A stretch of 64,000 bases of DNA, taken from positions 434,001 through 498,000 of the forward strand of contig NZ_FRAA01000003.1 of the NCBI RefSeq assembly GCF_900142205.1, in the 5' to 3' direction. The notes beneath the pieces are model-generated. The model ran no database searches. It saw only the letters and a list, made by a program, of their open reading frames with translations, and had not been told where the DNA came from. The stretch is from Reichenbachiella agariperforans. Lineage in GTDB: Bacteria; Bacteroidota; Bacteroidia; Cytophagales; Cyclobacteriaceae. Both the position numbers and the translations under genes were made by a program. This document shows positions 35,841 through 45,237 of the stretch, one piece after another (positions within the stretch are counted from its first letter, which is position 1; the number at the start of each line of letters is the position of its first letter).

Positions 35841-36398
35841 TTAAGCCTTCCATTTGATCCCACAGCCTATACTTGGATGTTGCTCTCTATCGATAGGGAG
35901 ATTTTTGACCAAATCATCCAACGCCATCCGAAGCTCCTCGCCTGTTACGACTTGCCCATTGCCTGGTGTCGAAGCGTCCATTCTACCACGGTAGACACAC
36001 TTGTCTTGTCCATCAAAGACGAAAAAATCAGGTGTACAAGCGGCTTGATATGCCTTCGCTATCTCCTGAGACTCATCATAGAGGTAGGGGAAATCAAAAT
36101 TATATTTTCGGGCATGCTCCGTCATCTTGTCTGGCGCATCTTCTGGATAATTGACCACATCATTGGCGCTGATTGCCACGAAGGACAGTCCTTGCTCGCC
36201 ATATTCCTTGGCCATGCGGACGATTTCTTCCTGCACATGTATCACATAGGGGCAGTGATTGCAGATGAACATCACCACAGTTCCTTTGTCAGACTTGATA
36301 GCATCAAAAGAAAGCTCCTTTCCAGATACGGTATCAGGCAAGTTAAACTTGGGAGCGACAGTGCCTAGCGGCATCATATTGGATTCGGTTCTGGCCAT
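35841..36398 (-). CDS. Thioredoxin-fold (AhpC/TSA or TlpA-like) redox protein
   Basis: 185 residues, no signal peptide. The N-terminal APKFNLPDT and TVVMFICNHCPYV segments place a CxxC-like site (CNHC) after the first strand. The later TPDFFVFD contains the family cis-Pro region. This resembles the thioredoxin family proteins with CNHCPYV common in Bacteroidota. Electron donor and target are unknown. It is on the same strand as, and 101 bases downstream of, a bacilliredoxin-like gene, so the two may be coexpressed as thiol-protection proteins. Confidence 0.83.
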   Translation of the reverse strand: MARTESNMMPLGTVAPKFNLPDTVSGKELSFDAIKSDKGTVVMFICNHCPYVIHVQEEIVRMAKEYGEQGLSFVAISANDVVNYPEDAPDKMTEHARKYNFDFPYLYDESQEIAKAYQAACTPDFFVFDGQDKCVYRGRMDASTPGNGQVVTGEELRMALDDLVKNLPIDREQHPSIGCGIKWKA

Positions 36399-36499
36399 GG
36401 TTTTGGGGTTAATAATTAGAACTCAAAATGGAGTAAAACAAAAATAGACATCAGATACTCGATTCTCTAATGTCTATTTTCTAATATGTTAAAACTGGC

Positions 36500-36916
36500 T
36501 TAGCAGTACTCGTCAAATACGCTCACCAAGTGGTCAGCGATCATCTCAGCGCTACGTCCTTCGATGTGATGTCTCTCGACAAAGTGCACCAACTCACCGT
36601 CCTTGAACAGCGCGATCGATGGAGATGATGGAGGGTAAGGCAACGTAAACTCTCTCGCCTTCTGCACCGCATCAGCATCTACTCCTGCAAATACAGTTGT
36701 CAAATGTGAGGGTTTTTTAGCGCCATTGGCGACAGCCATTTTCACACCGGGTCTAGCAGCACCTGCTGCACAGCCACATACCGAGTTGACTACCAAAAGG
36801 GTCGTGCCACTATGGTCTGTCAAGTGCTCAGTCACAGCATCTGCTGTTTTCAATTCTTCAAATCCCGCAGAGGTCAAATCTGCTCTCATTGGGGCTACTA
36901 ATTCTTCTGGATACAT
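36500..36916 (-). CDS. BrxA/BrxB-family bacilliredoxin-like protein
   Basis: 138 residues from ATG 36916 (MYPEELVAPMRADL, the family N-terminus; the frame stays open nine codons upstream). The redox motif is CGC in VNSVCGCAAGAARPG. In Firmicutes this family removes bacillithiol from protein thiols; Bacteroidota also make bacillithiol-like thiols in several lineages. It sits 73 bases behind the SUF operon's DUF59 gene and is probably part of the same regulon of thiol/Fe-S maintenance. Confidence 0.88.
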   Translation of the reverse strand: MYPEELVAPMRADLTSAGFEELKTADAVTEHLTDHSGTTLLVVNSVCGCAAGAARPGVKMAVANGAKKPSHLTTVFAGVDADAVQKAREFTLPYPPSSPSIALFKDGELVHFVERHHIEGRSAEMIADHLVSVFDEYC

Positions 36917-36989
36917 TTCTTTATTATTTAATTTCCCTATCAAACGATCACTGATTAAATCCTATCTGCAATCGCTTGACTAATTCTTA

Positions 36990-37295
36990 TTACATAAACC
37001 CGAGTTCCAACTTGGCTGCCTCGGACATCATATCAGTCTCGTATGGAGGATCAAAAGTCACTTCCACATTGACCTCCCCTACCCCTTCGATTTCTTGAAT
37101 CCTCTGCTTCATTTCGTCCGGAATCGCTTCCGCAGACGGGCAAGCTGGAGAAGTCAGCGTCATCAACACATAGACACTATTGACCGGATGGATACTGATC
37201 TCATAGATCAATCCCAACTCGTAGACATCCACAGGAATCTCTGGATCGTATACTTTTTTGATGGCCTCTACGACCTTTTCTTTCAAATCTTCCAT
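36990..37295 (-). CDS. SUF-associated DUF59/MIP18-family Fe-S assembly protein
   Basis: 101 residues matching the small SUF-linked DUF59 family: VYDPEIPVDVYELGLIYEI near the N-terminus and LTSPACPSAEAIPDEM with the conserved Cys. Such proteins help deliver iron-sulfur clusters to targets. It begins one base after the sufE stop codon, so it belongs to the suf operon. Confidence 0.9.
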   Translation of the reverse strand: MEDLKEKVVEAIKKVYDPEIPVDVYELGLIYEISIHPVNSVYVLMTLTSPACPSAEAIPDEMKQRIQEIEGVGEVNVEVTFDPPYETDMMSEAAKLELGFM

Positions 37296-37296
37296 C

Positions 37297-37728
37297 TTAA
37301 GCTCCTATTTTAGATTTCAATGCCAATGCATAAATCTGCATCTGCTTAATCATGGCACCAAAGCCATTTGACCTTTGTGTACCGATAAATCTGTTCATCC
37401 CGATTCGCTCTTGAAAAAACAGATCCGCACTCAATATATCGTCAGGCGTCTGCCCAGACAATATCTCCGTCAGCATACTCACCAGCCCTTTGGTGATGGC
37501 CGTATTGCTGTCCGCTTGATAGATTACTTTGTCCCCCTCTAGATGAGCATAGAGCCACACCTTTGACTGGCAGCCCTTGACGATATTTTCGTCCGTCCTG
37601 TGCTCCTCTGGAAACTCCGGCAACTTCGCTCCCAACTCCATGATATAACCAATGGTCATTTCCATGTCGCCATCCAACATCCCAAAATTCTCAATGATTG
37701 ATTCTTGTACGGAATTGATTGTTGCCAT
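37297..37728 (-). CDS. sufE: SufE sulfur acceptor
   Basis: 143 residues. SufE takes persulfide sulfur from SufS and passes it to SufBCD. The acceptor cysteine is in VKGCQSKVWLYA near 50, followed by the family segment SNTAITKGLVSML. It starts one base after the sufS stop codon. Confidence 0.92.
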   Translation of the reverse strand: MATINSVQESIIENFGMLDGDMEMTIGYIMELGAKLPEFPEEHRTDENIVKGCQSKVWLYAHLEGDKVIYQADSNTAITKGLVSMLTEILSGQTPDDILSADLFFQERIGMNRFIGTQRSNGFGAMIKQMQIYALALKSKIGA

Positions 37729-37729
37729 A

Positions 37730-38962
37730 TTATTTTTTGAACATTTTAATGGAAGACTTCAGCGCCTCCACAAAATATTTGATTTCTTCTTTGGTATTGT
37801 AAACAGAAAAAGACGCCCTGACAGTTCCCTCGATGTTGAATATCTCCATGAGCGGCTGTGCACAGTGGTGTCCCGTCCGAACAGCGATCCCTTTTGCATC
37901 CAGTATCTGACCGAGATCAAATGGATGCACTCCATCGATCAAAAACGACACCACACTTGCCTTTTGATCCGCCGTACCGATAGGCCGAAAACCTTCTACA
38001 TCCGCCAGCAGCTCGTTGGCATACTCCAGCAACTCGTGCTCGTACGCCGCGATGTTCTCCAACCCGATCTCATTGACATAGTCCAGTGCTGCCTTGAAAG
38101 CAATCACCTCACCGATGTTGGGCGTCCCCGCCTCAAATTTGTACGGGATGTCGTTATAGGTTGTCCCTGAGAAACTCACATCTTTGATCATTTCCCCTCC
38201 CCCTTGGTAAGGCGGCATAGCCTCTAGCAGGGCGCGCTTACCGTACAAGGCACCTACACCTGTAGGGCCGTACACTTTGTGCGCTGAGAAGGCCAAAAAG
38301 TCACAACCCATCGCTTGCACATCTACTCTAGCATGAGGAGTCGCTTGCGCCGCATCGATCAGCACTTTGGCTCCCACTGCATGCGCCTTGTCGATGATCT
38401 CCTGCACGGGATTGATCGTACCGAGTGCATTGGAGATATAGTTGACTGAGACTAGTTTCGTCCTTTCGGACAAAAGCTTGTCATACTCTGCCAAGACCAA
38501 TTCGCCTTTCTCATTGACGGGAATGACCTTGAGTACACATTTCTTCTCTTCACAGAGAATCTGCCACGGCACGATGTTGGAGTGATGCTCCAGCGCCGAG
38601 ATGATGATTTCATCTCCCTCACCAATGAACTTTCGTCCAAAAGTCGCCGCGACCAAGTTGATTCCCTCCGTCGTGCCTTTGGTGAAGATAATCTCCTCTG
38701 CCTCCGCAGCATTCAGAAACTTACCCACCGTCTTTCGCGTGTTTTCAAAAGCCGTCGTAGACCGCTCCGCCAAGGTATGAATCCCTCGGTGGATGTTGGC
38801 ATTGTCTGTATTGTAGTAGTGGGTCAACGCATCGATCACACACTGAGGCTTCTGCGAGGTAGCCGCATTGTCAAAATACACCAATGGTTTCCCGTTGACC
38901 TCCTGATGGAGGATCGGAAAATCCTTTCTTATTTTTTCAATATTCAATTGTGTCTCGACCAT
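37730..38962 (-). CDS. sufS: SufS cysteine desulfurase
   Basis: PLP-dependent class V aminotransferase-fold enzyme that removes sulfur from cysteine as an enzyme-bound persulfide. From ATG 38962 it has 410 residues, normal for SufS; the frame is open 21 codons further but those residues overlap the sufD end and lack family similarity. Visible: YFDNAATSQKP, ALEHHSNIVPW, the PLP lysine in FSAHKVYGPTGVG, and the active-site Cys in RTGHHCAQPLM. Confidence 0.94.
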   Translation of the reverse strand: MVETQLNIEKIRKDFPILHQEVNGKPLVYFDNAATSQKPQCVIDALTHYYNTDNANIHRGIHTLAERSTTAFENTRKTVGKFLNAAEAEEIIFTKGTTEGINLVAATFGRKFIGEGDEIIISALEHHSNIVPWQILCEEKKCVLKVIPVNEKGELVLAEYDKLLSERTKLVSVNYISNALGTINPVQEIIDKAHAVGAKVLIDAAQATPHARVDVQAMGCDFLAFSAHKVYGPTGVGALYGKRALLEAMPPYQGGGEMIKDVSFSGTTYNDIPYKFEAGTPNIGEVIAFKAALDYVNEIGLENIAAYEHELLEYANELLADVEGFRPIGTADQKASVVSFLIDGVHPFDLGQILDAKGIAVRTGHHCAQPLMEIFNIEGTVRASFSVYNTKEEIKYFVEALKSSIKMFKK

Positions 38963-38970
38963 TGTATTGT

Positions 38971-40266
38971 TTAGTCCACTTGTAATCTTTCCATCACTTT
39001 GTCCGCGATCTCCATCTTCAACCATCCTAGGCCGATATGTTCGATCACTTCCCCGGCATTGGCCAGCAAAATCATTGATTTTGCCTTGTCTTTGTCTATG
39101 CCTCTGGCTCGTAGATAAAAAATCGCTTCCTCATCTAGCTGCCCTGTCGTACATCCGTGCGAACACTTCACATCGTCTGCCCAAATCTCCAACTGAGGTT
39201 TGGTATGGATGGTTGCGTTATCTGACAACAAAATATTGCCATTGGACTGGAATGCATTCGTTTTCTGTGCCGCTTGTCGCACAAATATCTTTCCGTTAAA
39301 GACTCCTTTCGCCTGATCCGCAATGATCCCTTTGTACAGCTCGTTGCTGTTACAGTTGGGCTGGATATGATCCACGAGCGTGTGGTTGTCGATGTGTGTC
39401 TTGCCTTTGGCTAGATACAGTCCGTACATATTGCTTTCGCATCCCTGACCATCGACACGGATGTTCAGGTTGTTTCGAACCACCTCTCCATCGAACGTGA
39501 ACACAAACGAAGAAAAGACACTGTCTTTCTCTTGGTACACGTTGGTATTCCCTACGTATACCGCATTTTCTGACTCTTCCTGTACTTTATATAGCTTGAT
39601 ATTAGCATTTGCCTTGACCAAATAGTTTTTGGTCTCATTGACGAAAGTCTTGGCATTTCCTTCCGAGAAATGGAAGTGAACAAAGTCTGCTTGGCTACTT
39701 TCGTTGGCCAAATAAATATTTTTCACAAAGCCATAGTTGACCCCATTGTCTACCGAGATGTAGTAGCACAACACAGGCTGAGCCACTTTCTTATTCTTTG
39801 GCACCTCGATCACTACACCGCTATTGACATAAACGTTGTTTTGTGCCTGAAACGGATCACTATTCTCTGCGATCAATTCATGTGCATCTGCACGATCTGC
39901 TAGAGAATCAATTCTCAGCTCCTCTGCAGTAGAGACAATCTCCGACTGCTCGGCATTGTAAACGCCATTGATGAAAAACAGGATATTCGCACCTGCATGT
40001 CGCTTCTTGATATCAGCGATCTTGTCCATCGGCAAATCCCCCTGTGCAATAGGTGTTGCGAAATCAAACTTCCCAGAAATCGCCTTGGTCAGACGAGTAA
40101 ACTTGTACTCCTCCGCCTTAGGACCAGGAAACCCATTTTCTTTCAGATATGCTAGGCCTTGCGTCCTGTTGTCTTTCAGGTGAGCGATCGCATTTCCGTT
40201 CAAATTAGAAACATACTGCTCCGCCTGATCGATCAGTTCTTGACCAAATATTTTCTTTGTACTCAT
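38971..40266 (-). CDS. sufD: SufD scaffold subunit
   Basis: 431 residues. SufD combines with SufB and SufC into the Fe-S assembly scaffold. The central beta-helix is typical, and the C-terminal core has LEIWADDVKCSHGCTTGQLDEE, the conserved SufB/SufD signature; FYLRARGIDKDKAKSM follows. It lies seven bases after sufC and eight bases before sufS. Confidence 0.92.
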   Translation of the reverse strand: MSTKKIFGQELIDQAEQYVSNLNGNAIAHLKDNRTQGLAYLKENGFPGPKAEEYKFTRLTKAISGKFDFATPIAQGDLPMDKIADIKKRHAGANILFFINGVYNAEQSEIVSTAEELRIDSLADRADAHELIAENSDPFQAQNNVYVNSGVVIEVPKNKKVAQPVLCYYISVDNGVNYGFVKNIYLANESSQADFVHFHFSEGNAKTFVNETKNYLVKANANIKLYKVQEESENAVYVGNTNVYQEKDSVFSSFVFTFDGEVVRNNLNIRVDGQGCESNMYGLYLAKGKTHIDNHTLVDHIQPNCNSNELYKGIIADQAKGVFNGKIFVRQAAQKTNAFQSNGNILLSDNATIHTKPQLEIWADDVKCSHGCTTGQLDEEAIFYLRARGIDKDKAKSMILLANAGEVIEHIGLGWLKMEIADKVMERLQVD

Positions 40267-40273
40267 GCGCTTC

Positions 40274-41035
40274 TTATGCTTCTGCTCCTTCTAAATCCTT
40301 GATAATCCAATCGTATCCTCTCTCCTCGAGCTCCAATGCCAAATCCTTGGTACCAGACTTCACGATACGACCTTTGTACAGTACGTGTACAAAATCAGGC
40401 ACGATGTAATCAAGCAATCTTTGGTAATGCGTCACCACGATGGTCGCATTGTCTTTGTTTTTGAGTGCATTGACGCCATTTGCGACGATTCTCAATGCAT
40501 CGATATCTAGTCCAGAATCCGTCTCGTCTAGGAGTGCCAACTTAGGCTCTAGCATCGCCATCTGGAAGATTTCGTTTCTTTTCTTTTCCCCTCCAGAGAA
40601 ACCTTCGTTGAGCGAACGGCTCAATAGCGACTGATCGATCTCTACAAGCGCCATTTTCTCCTTCATACGCTTCAAGAATCCCACAGCATCCAAAGGCTCT
40701 TGTCCTTTGTGCTCTCTGATTTGATTCAGTGCAGTTTTCATGAAGTTGGTAGTGGTCACACCTGGTATTTCTACAGGATACTGAAACGCCAAGAAGATAC
40801 CTTCTCTCGCACGCTCTTCGGCTGCCAAGTCTAACAAATCTTGACCGAGATACTCTACAGACCCGCCGGTCACTTCGTAATCCTCTCTACCCGCCAAGAC
40901 ATTGGCCAAAGTACTCTTGCCCGAACCATTCGGTCCCATGATCGCATGTACTTCACCAGGCTTCACTTCTAAGTTGATCCCTTTGAGGATTTCCTTCTCC
41001 TCTACTCTAGCTTGTAAATTTGTTATTTTTAACAT
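40274..41035 (-). CDS. sufC: SufC ATPase subunit
   Basis: 253-residue ABC-type ATPase driving the SufBCD scaffold. Walker A is GPNGSGKST, the signature is LNEGFSGGEKKRNEI, and Walker B ends in LALLDETDSGLD; the SufC-specific EKKR after the signature is present. A 258-base gap without gene separates it from sufB upstream, longer than between the other suf genes. Confidence 0.95.
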   Translation of the reverse strand: MLKITNLQARVEEKEILKGINLEVKPGEVHAIMGPNGSGKSTLANVLAGREDYEVTGGSVEYLGQDLLDLAAEERAREGIFLAFQYPVEIPGVTTTNFMKTALNQIREHKGQEPLDAVGFLKRMKEKMALVEIDQSLLSRSLNEGFSGGEKKRNEIFQMAMLEPKLALLDETDSGLDIDALRIVANGVNALKNKDNATIVVTHYQRLLDYIVPDFVHVLYKGRIVKSGTKDLALELEERGYDWIIKDLEGAEA

Positions 41036-41293
41036 AATCTATGTTCAAAATTTATTATTCAAAGTTCAAGATCAACTTGAGTGATACTTAGTTCCTTTGA
41101 ATTCTGAATTCTTTAAATACTTAATAATGCAAGAAACTCCCTAACCTGTCGTCCTCAGTTGAAAGCAGCACTTCATAGGAATAGAGAATGAACCCACTTC
41201 CTGAAAACGACACTGAATAACTACCTGCGCTTAGCAAACCCTCAAAAGACTGAATTCCCACCCTTCTTCAAGCTTGAATATAGAACTACGAAA

Positions 41294-42739
41294 TCAACCA
41301 ACCGATCCTTCGAGCGTCAACGCAAGTAATTTCTGCGCTTCTACTGCGAACTCCATCGGGAGCTTGTTCAAGACTTCTTTGGCGTACCCATTGACGATGA
41401 GTGCTACTGCATTTTCTTCGTCAATCCCTCGCTGCGTACAGTAGAATATCTGGTCCTCTCCGATCTTCGAAGTAGTCGCCTCGTGCTCCACTTGTGCAGT
41501 TGAGTTCTCTATATCAATGTAGGGAAACGTATGCGCTCCACACTGATCACCGATCAATAGTGAGTCACACTGTGAGAAGTTACGTGATTTCTCAGCACGC
41601 TTCATCACTTGCACTTGCCCTCTGTATGAGTTTTGCGAATATCCCGCAGAGATTCCTTTAGATACGATTCTTGACTTGGTGTTTTTACCAATATGAATCA
41701 TCTTAGTCCCCGTATCCGCTTGCTGATGATTATTAGTCACTGCTACCGAATAGAACTCACCGATCGAATAATCTCCTTTCAAAATACATGAAGGGTACTT
41801 CCAAGTCACAGCAGATCCCGTCTCGACTTGTGTCCATGAAATCTTCGCATGATCACCCGCACAGATACCGCGCTTGGTCACGAAGTTGTATATACCTCCC
41901 TTGCCGTTCTTGTCACCTGGATACCAGTTCTGAACAGTCGAATATTTAACCTCCGCATCTTTCTCAGCGATGATTTCTACCACTGCAGCGTGCAGTTGGT
42001 TTTCGTCACGCTGTGGAGCAGTACATCCTTCGAGGTAACTCACATATGATCCTTCGTCTGCTACGATGAGCGTTCTCTCAAACTGCCCCGTATTGGCTGC
42101 ATTGATTCTAAAGTAAGTCGATAACTCCATCGGACATCTGACCCCTTTGGGGATATAACAGAACGAACCGTCTGAAAACACAGCCGAATTGAGGGCAGAG
42201 AAGTAGTTGTCCGAAACCGGCACTACAGACCCGAGATGCTTTCTCACCAACTCTGGATGCTCTTTGACCGCTTCGCTAAACGAGCAGAATATGATTCCGC
42301 GCTCACCAAGGGTCTCTTTGAAAGTCGTCGCAACAGACACCGAGTCAATTACCGCATCTACAGCCACTCCCGTCAATCGCTTTTGCTCGTTCAAAGAGAT
42401 GCCTAGCTTCTCGAAAGTCTCGATCAACTCAGGGTCGACCTCATCGAGGCTACCGACAGCTTTCTTCTGCTTAGGTGCAGAATAGTATTTGATCGCTTGG
42501 TAGTCGATTTTAGGATACTTCACGTTGGACCAATCTGGCTCCTCCATGTTTTTCCATCGCTCATACGCACTCAATCGCCACTCTAGCATCCACTCTGGCT
42601 CTTCTTTTTTGGCTGAAATAAAACGAACTATCTCCTCACTCAATCCTGCGGGTGCTTCATCAGCATCCAAATCCACAGACCAACCGTGTTCGTATTCTTT
42701 TGAGGTAAATTCCTCTAATATTTGATCGTCATTGCTCAT
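41294..42739 (-). CDS. sufB: SufB scaffold subunit
   Basis: 481 residues, normal for SufB. First gene of the SUF operon. Core motifs: [12 protein letters not shown] (cluster-assembly Cys), [28 protein letters not shown], and [24 protein letters not shown]. SufB receives sulfur from SufS/SufE and builds a nascent Fe-S cluster with SufC and SufD. A TAnnTTTG promoter element lies 37 bases upstream on the minus strand. Confidence 0.96.
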   Translation of the reverse strand: MSNDDQILEEFTSKEYEHGWSVDLDADEAPAGLSEEIVRFISAKKEEPEWMLEWRLSAYERWKNMEEPDWSNVKYPKIDYQAIKYYSAPKQKKAVGSLDEVDPELIETFEKLGISLNEQKRLTGVAVDAVIDSVSVATTFKETLGERGIIFCSFSEAVKEHPELVRKHLGSVVPVSDNYFSALNSAVFSDGSFCYIPKGVRCPMELSTYFRINAANTGQFERTLIVADEGSYVSYLEGCTAPQRDENQLHAAVVEIIAEKDAEVKYSTVQNWYPGDKNGKGGIYNFVTKRGICAGDHAKISWTQVETGSAVTWKYPSCILKGDYSIGEFYSVAVTNNHQQADTGTKMIHIGKNTKSRIVSKGISAGYSQNSYRGQVQVMKRAEKSRNFSQCDSLLIGDQCGAHTFPYIDIENSTAQVEHEATTSKIGEDQIFYCTQRGIDEENAVALIVNGYAKEVLNKLPMEFAVEAQKLLALTLEGSVG

Positions 42740-42775
42740 TCGCTACGAATTATTTAGACTCACTTTAAATAAATG

Positions 42776-42783
42776 CAAAATTA
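42776..42783 (-). promoter_or_regulatory. Candidate -7 element for the SUF operon
   Basis: The minus strand reads TAATTTTG, an exact TAnnTTTG match, 36 bases before the sufB ATG. No IscR-like operator could be identified by eye. Confidence 0.45.
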
Positions 42784-42869
42784 CTACCTTTCTGACAGGA
42801 TGTTAGTTCTGAGCGGATAATTTTTTTCTACTATCTCATAAAGGGAATTGATAAAGCGCTCGAACTACT

Positions 42870-42877
42870 TACATTTG
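42870..42877 (+). promoter_or_regulatory. Candidate promoter of the VOC gene
   Basis: TACATTTG (exact TAnnTTTG) with ATTG at 42847-42850 about 19 bases upstream in the -33 position, and the ATG 25 bases downstream. Confidence 0.5.
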
Positions 42878-42901
42878 ATCTTCCAATTTGAGTGATACCC
42901 C

Positions 42902-43717
42902 ATGATCAAAAATCAAAACTTCGCCCCTCTCCTATTGTTAATCGTTTATGTGGTGATGATGTTTCACCCTAAGCCAGTCTTTTCTCAAAAGAGCATTTCC
43001 GAACTACGCATGACTGGTGCTACATTGATCGTCAAAGATCTCAAGGTATCGGCAGGTTGGTACCGTAAGTTCCTGCAATTTAGTATCGAAGAGTACCGCC
43101 CCAACCAGCACGTCAAAATGCGCAATGACGAGTTCCATCTCACGCTAAGGCAAGGAAGTGGCACCTTGCTCAAAAGTCAAATTCGATTCAAAGAAGGAAA
43201 GAAATACATTAACGGTATTGATAAGATTGGCTTCAAAACAAACCGTTTTGACAGCCTTCACCTCTATTTGGCGCATTACGAACAAAAACTATTCAAAGAC
43301 ACCTATACCGACCCCAATTTATCCATTGAAAGTTTTATCGCTATAGATCCTGACGGAAACAAAATTCAATTTTTTAATCAACCCAACAACTCTCAGCTCT
43401 ATGAAATCGACCCCTGCTACTTCACGATCCAATCCTCCGACTACATCAATACACTCAAGTGGTATACGACACAGATGGGTTTTGAGGAGATCGAGATCGT
43501 AGATGACACCAACCTCCACTTTCAAAACTACCTCACCAAAGACGGCATCATTCTCGAACTCATCCATCTACCCTACGAATCAGTAGAGACGACAGAGTTC
43601 ATGCCTCTAGAACGGGACCTAGCCCAAATCGAACAAGTCTCCTTCAAAATAGGCACTGCCAAAACCAAGGCTTTCGTCATGGACAACAATGGCAATAAGG
43701 TAGTGTATATGAAATGA
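42902..43717 (+). CDS. Two-domain VOC (glyoxalase/bleomycin-resistance fold) protein
   Basis: 271 residues with an N-terminal hydrophobic export or anchor segment (LLLIVYVVMMFHPKPVFS). Two VOC modules follow: SELRMTGATLIVKDLKVSAG to SFIAIDPDGNKIQFF, and CYFTIQSSDYINTLKWYTTQ to FVMDNNGNKVVYMK. Each shows the beta-alpha-beta-beta-beta layout. Export is unusual for this superfamily, so a periplasmic role is inferred. Substrate unknown. The gene is alone between SUF (divergent) and a SAM riboswitch. Confidence 0.75.
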   Translation: MIKNQNFAPLLLLIVYVVMMFHPKPVFSQKSISELRMTGATLIVKDLKVSAGWYRKFLQFSIEEYRPNQHVKMRNDEFHLTLRQGSGTLLKSQIRFKEGKKYINGIDKIGFKTNRFDSLHLYLAHYEQKLFKDTYTDPNLSIESFIAIDPDGNKIQFFNQPNNSQLYEIDPCYFTIQSSDYINTLKWYTTQMGFEEIEIVDDTNLHFQNYLTKDGIILELIHLPYESVETTEFMPLERDLAQIEQVSFKIGTAKTKAFVMDNNGNKVVYMK

Positions 43718-43784
43718 GGTAGTAAGTAGTGAGTATTTATTAAAAGAATAAATTAAATACTTGTTTCGTAGAAGTTCTCTTCTT

Positions 43785-43792
43785 TACATTTG
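43785..43792 (+). promoter_or_regulatory. Candidate promoter of the riboswitch-homoserine dehydrogenase unit
   Basis: TACATTTG (exact TAnnTTTG) 26 bases before the riboswitch P1 stem, with TTG at 43761-43763 about 21 bases upstream in the -33 region. Confidence 0.55.
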
Positions 43793-43817
43793 CGACAGTT
43801 CTATTTTTATTGAATGA

Positions 43818-43918
43818 CTTATCAAGAAAGGTGGAGGGATTTGGCCCTGCGAAACCTTAGCAACCCCCGCGAGACGGAAGGGTGCTAATTCCAGTTCCGA
43901 GCAATCGGAAAAGATAAG
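43818..43918 (+). ncRNA. SAM-I (S-box) riboswitch
   Basis: The segment has the S-box consensus: P1 CTTATC (43818-43823) closing with GATAAG (43913-43918), the AGAAAGGTGGAGGGA kink-turn region, GGCCCTGCGAAACCTTAGCAACC, the P3 hairpin, GGTGCTAATTCC, and a final hairpin. A terminator lies 36 bases downstream. Binding of S-adenosylmethionine should favour termination ahead of the homoserine dehydrogenase gene. Confidence 0.93.
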
Positions 43919-43953
43919 CGAGAGGCATGAGATACAATTTCAAAAAATATATC

Positions 43954-43987
43954 ATCCCTTCTAGCTTGTCTGGAAGGGATTTTTTTA
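43954..43987 (+). terminator. Riboswitch expression-platform terminator
   Basis: ATCCCTTC (43954-43961) pairs with GAAGGGAT (43973-43980) and is followed by seven T. TTGTCTGGAA (43966-43975), which overlaps the right arm, can instead pair with TTCCAGACAA (43995-44004), a hairpin that would replace the terminator. Confidence 0.8.
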
Positions 43988-44058
43988 TGCCCTTTTCCAG
44001 ACAAAAGTCCTTGAAAGTCTTCAACAAAGATGATTGAAAAACGAAAATAATTAGACGT

Positions 44059-45225
44059 ATGAAACTAGGAATATTCGGATTTGGCGTGGTTGGACAGGGG
44101 TTGTATCACGTGCTACAGCAATCCAACACCATACAAGCAGAGATTGCCAAATTTTGCATTAAGAACATCACTAAACCAAGAAGCCTCGATGCGACTTTGT
44201 TTACCGATGACAAAACCGAGCTCTTGGACAATCCAGAGATCGACGTGATCGTGGAGCTGATAGATGATGCAGAAGCAGCTTTTGAGATCGTCAAGACTGC
44301 CATGAACAGCGGCAAGCACGTCGTCTCAGCCAACAAAAAAATGATCGCAGAGCATCTCGAAGAACTTCTTGCACTACAAAAGCAAAACAAAGTATCCTTC
44401 CTCTACGAAGGCTCATGCTGCGCGAGTATTCCGATCATCCGCAACTTGGAAGAATACTACGATAACGACCTTCTGACTTCCATCGAGGGGATATTCAACG
44501 GCTCGACCAATTTCATCCTCACTAAAATGATCAATGAGAGTGCTCCTTACAAAGATGTACTCAAAGAAGCACAAGATCTGGGGTTCGCAGAATCTGACCC
44601 GACGCTAGATGTGGAAGGGATCGATGCTAGATACAAGCTTTGCATCCTACTCTATCACGCCTTTGGGTTGATCACAGACCCACATACGCTTTTCACGCTC
44701 GGGATCACCAAAATCAACACCTTCGATATCGAATTTGCACAGAAAAATAATTTTGAAATCAAGCTCATCGCAAAAGCAAAGAAAATTGGCAGTCAAATTG
44801 ACGCAACCGTCCTACCGACTTTTGTAGACAAGTCTTCTATTTTGGCTCAGACCAAAAACGAATACAATGCAGTCATATTAGAAAGCGCATTCTCAGAAAG
44901 TCAATTCTTGTATGGAAAGGGAGCTGGCGACAAACCAACTGGATCAGCAGTACTATCAGATATATCGGCGCTAGGCTATGGCTACCGCTACGAATATAAA
45001 AAATCTGCTAAGTCAAAGGAAAAGATCGAACTCCATGAAGACTTCCAAATGAGGATTTACGTAAGGTTCGCTGATCAGCAACCAGACGAAGCAGATTTTA
45101 CGGAAGTATTGGAAAAGTATTCTAGTCGCTATGGCAACTACTGGATCGGCTACATCTCACGTCAAAAAATGAAAGAAGCACAATGGCTAGAAATCCCAGA
45201 AATCAATGTGATCGCACTAGGATAA
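44059..45225 (+). CDS. hom: Homoserine dehydrogenase
   Basis: Reduces aspartate-semialdehyde to homoserine, the branch point to methionine and threonine. The NAD(P) motif GIFGFGVVGQG is at the N-terminus. The catalytic region has SANKKMIAEH, then GIFNGSTNFILTKM, and AESDPTLDVEGIDARYKLCIL with the substrate-binding Asp and Lys residues. At 388 residues it is a stand-alone enzyme with no aspartokinase and no clear C-terminal ACT domain. A SAM-I riboswitch with terminator precedes it, so expression should fall when methionine/SAM is plentiful. That suggests this copy serves methionine synthesis. No metX, metA or metB is adjacent here. Confidence 0.9.
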   Translation: MKLGIFGFGVVGQGLYHVLQQSNTIQAEIAKFCIKNITKPRSLDATLFTDDKTELLDNPEIDVIVELIDDAEAAFEIVKTAMNSGKHVVSANKKMIAEHLEELLALQKQNKVSFLYEGSCCASIPIIRNLEEYYDNDLLTSIEGIFNGSTNFILTKMINESAPYKDVLKEAQDLGFAESDPTLDVEGIDARYKLCILLYHAFGLITDPHTLFTLGITKINTFDIEFAQKNNFEIKLIAKAKKIGSQIDATVLPTFVDKSSILAQTKNEYNAVILESAFSESQFLYGKGAGDKPTGSAVLSDISALGYGYRYEYKKSAKSKEKIELHEDFQMRIYVRFADQQPDEADFTEVLEKYSSRYGNYWIGYISRQKMKEAQWLEIPEINVIALG

Positions 45226-45237
45226 ACACCGCATGCA

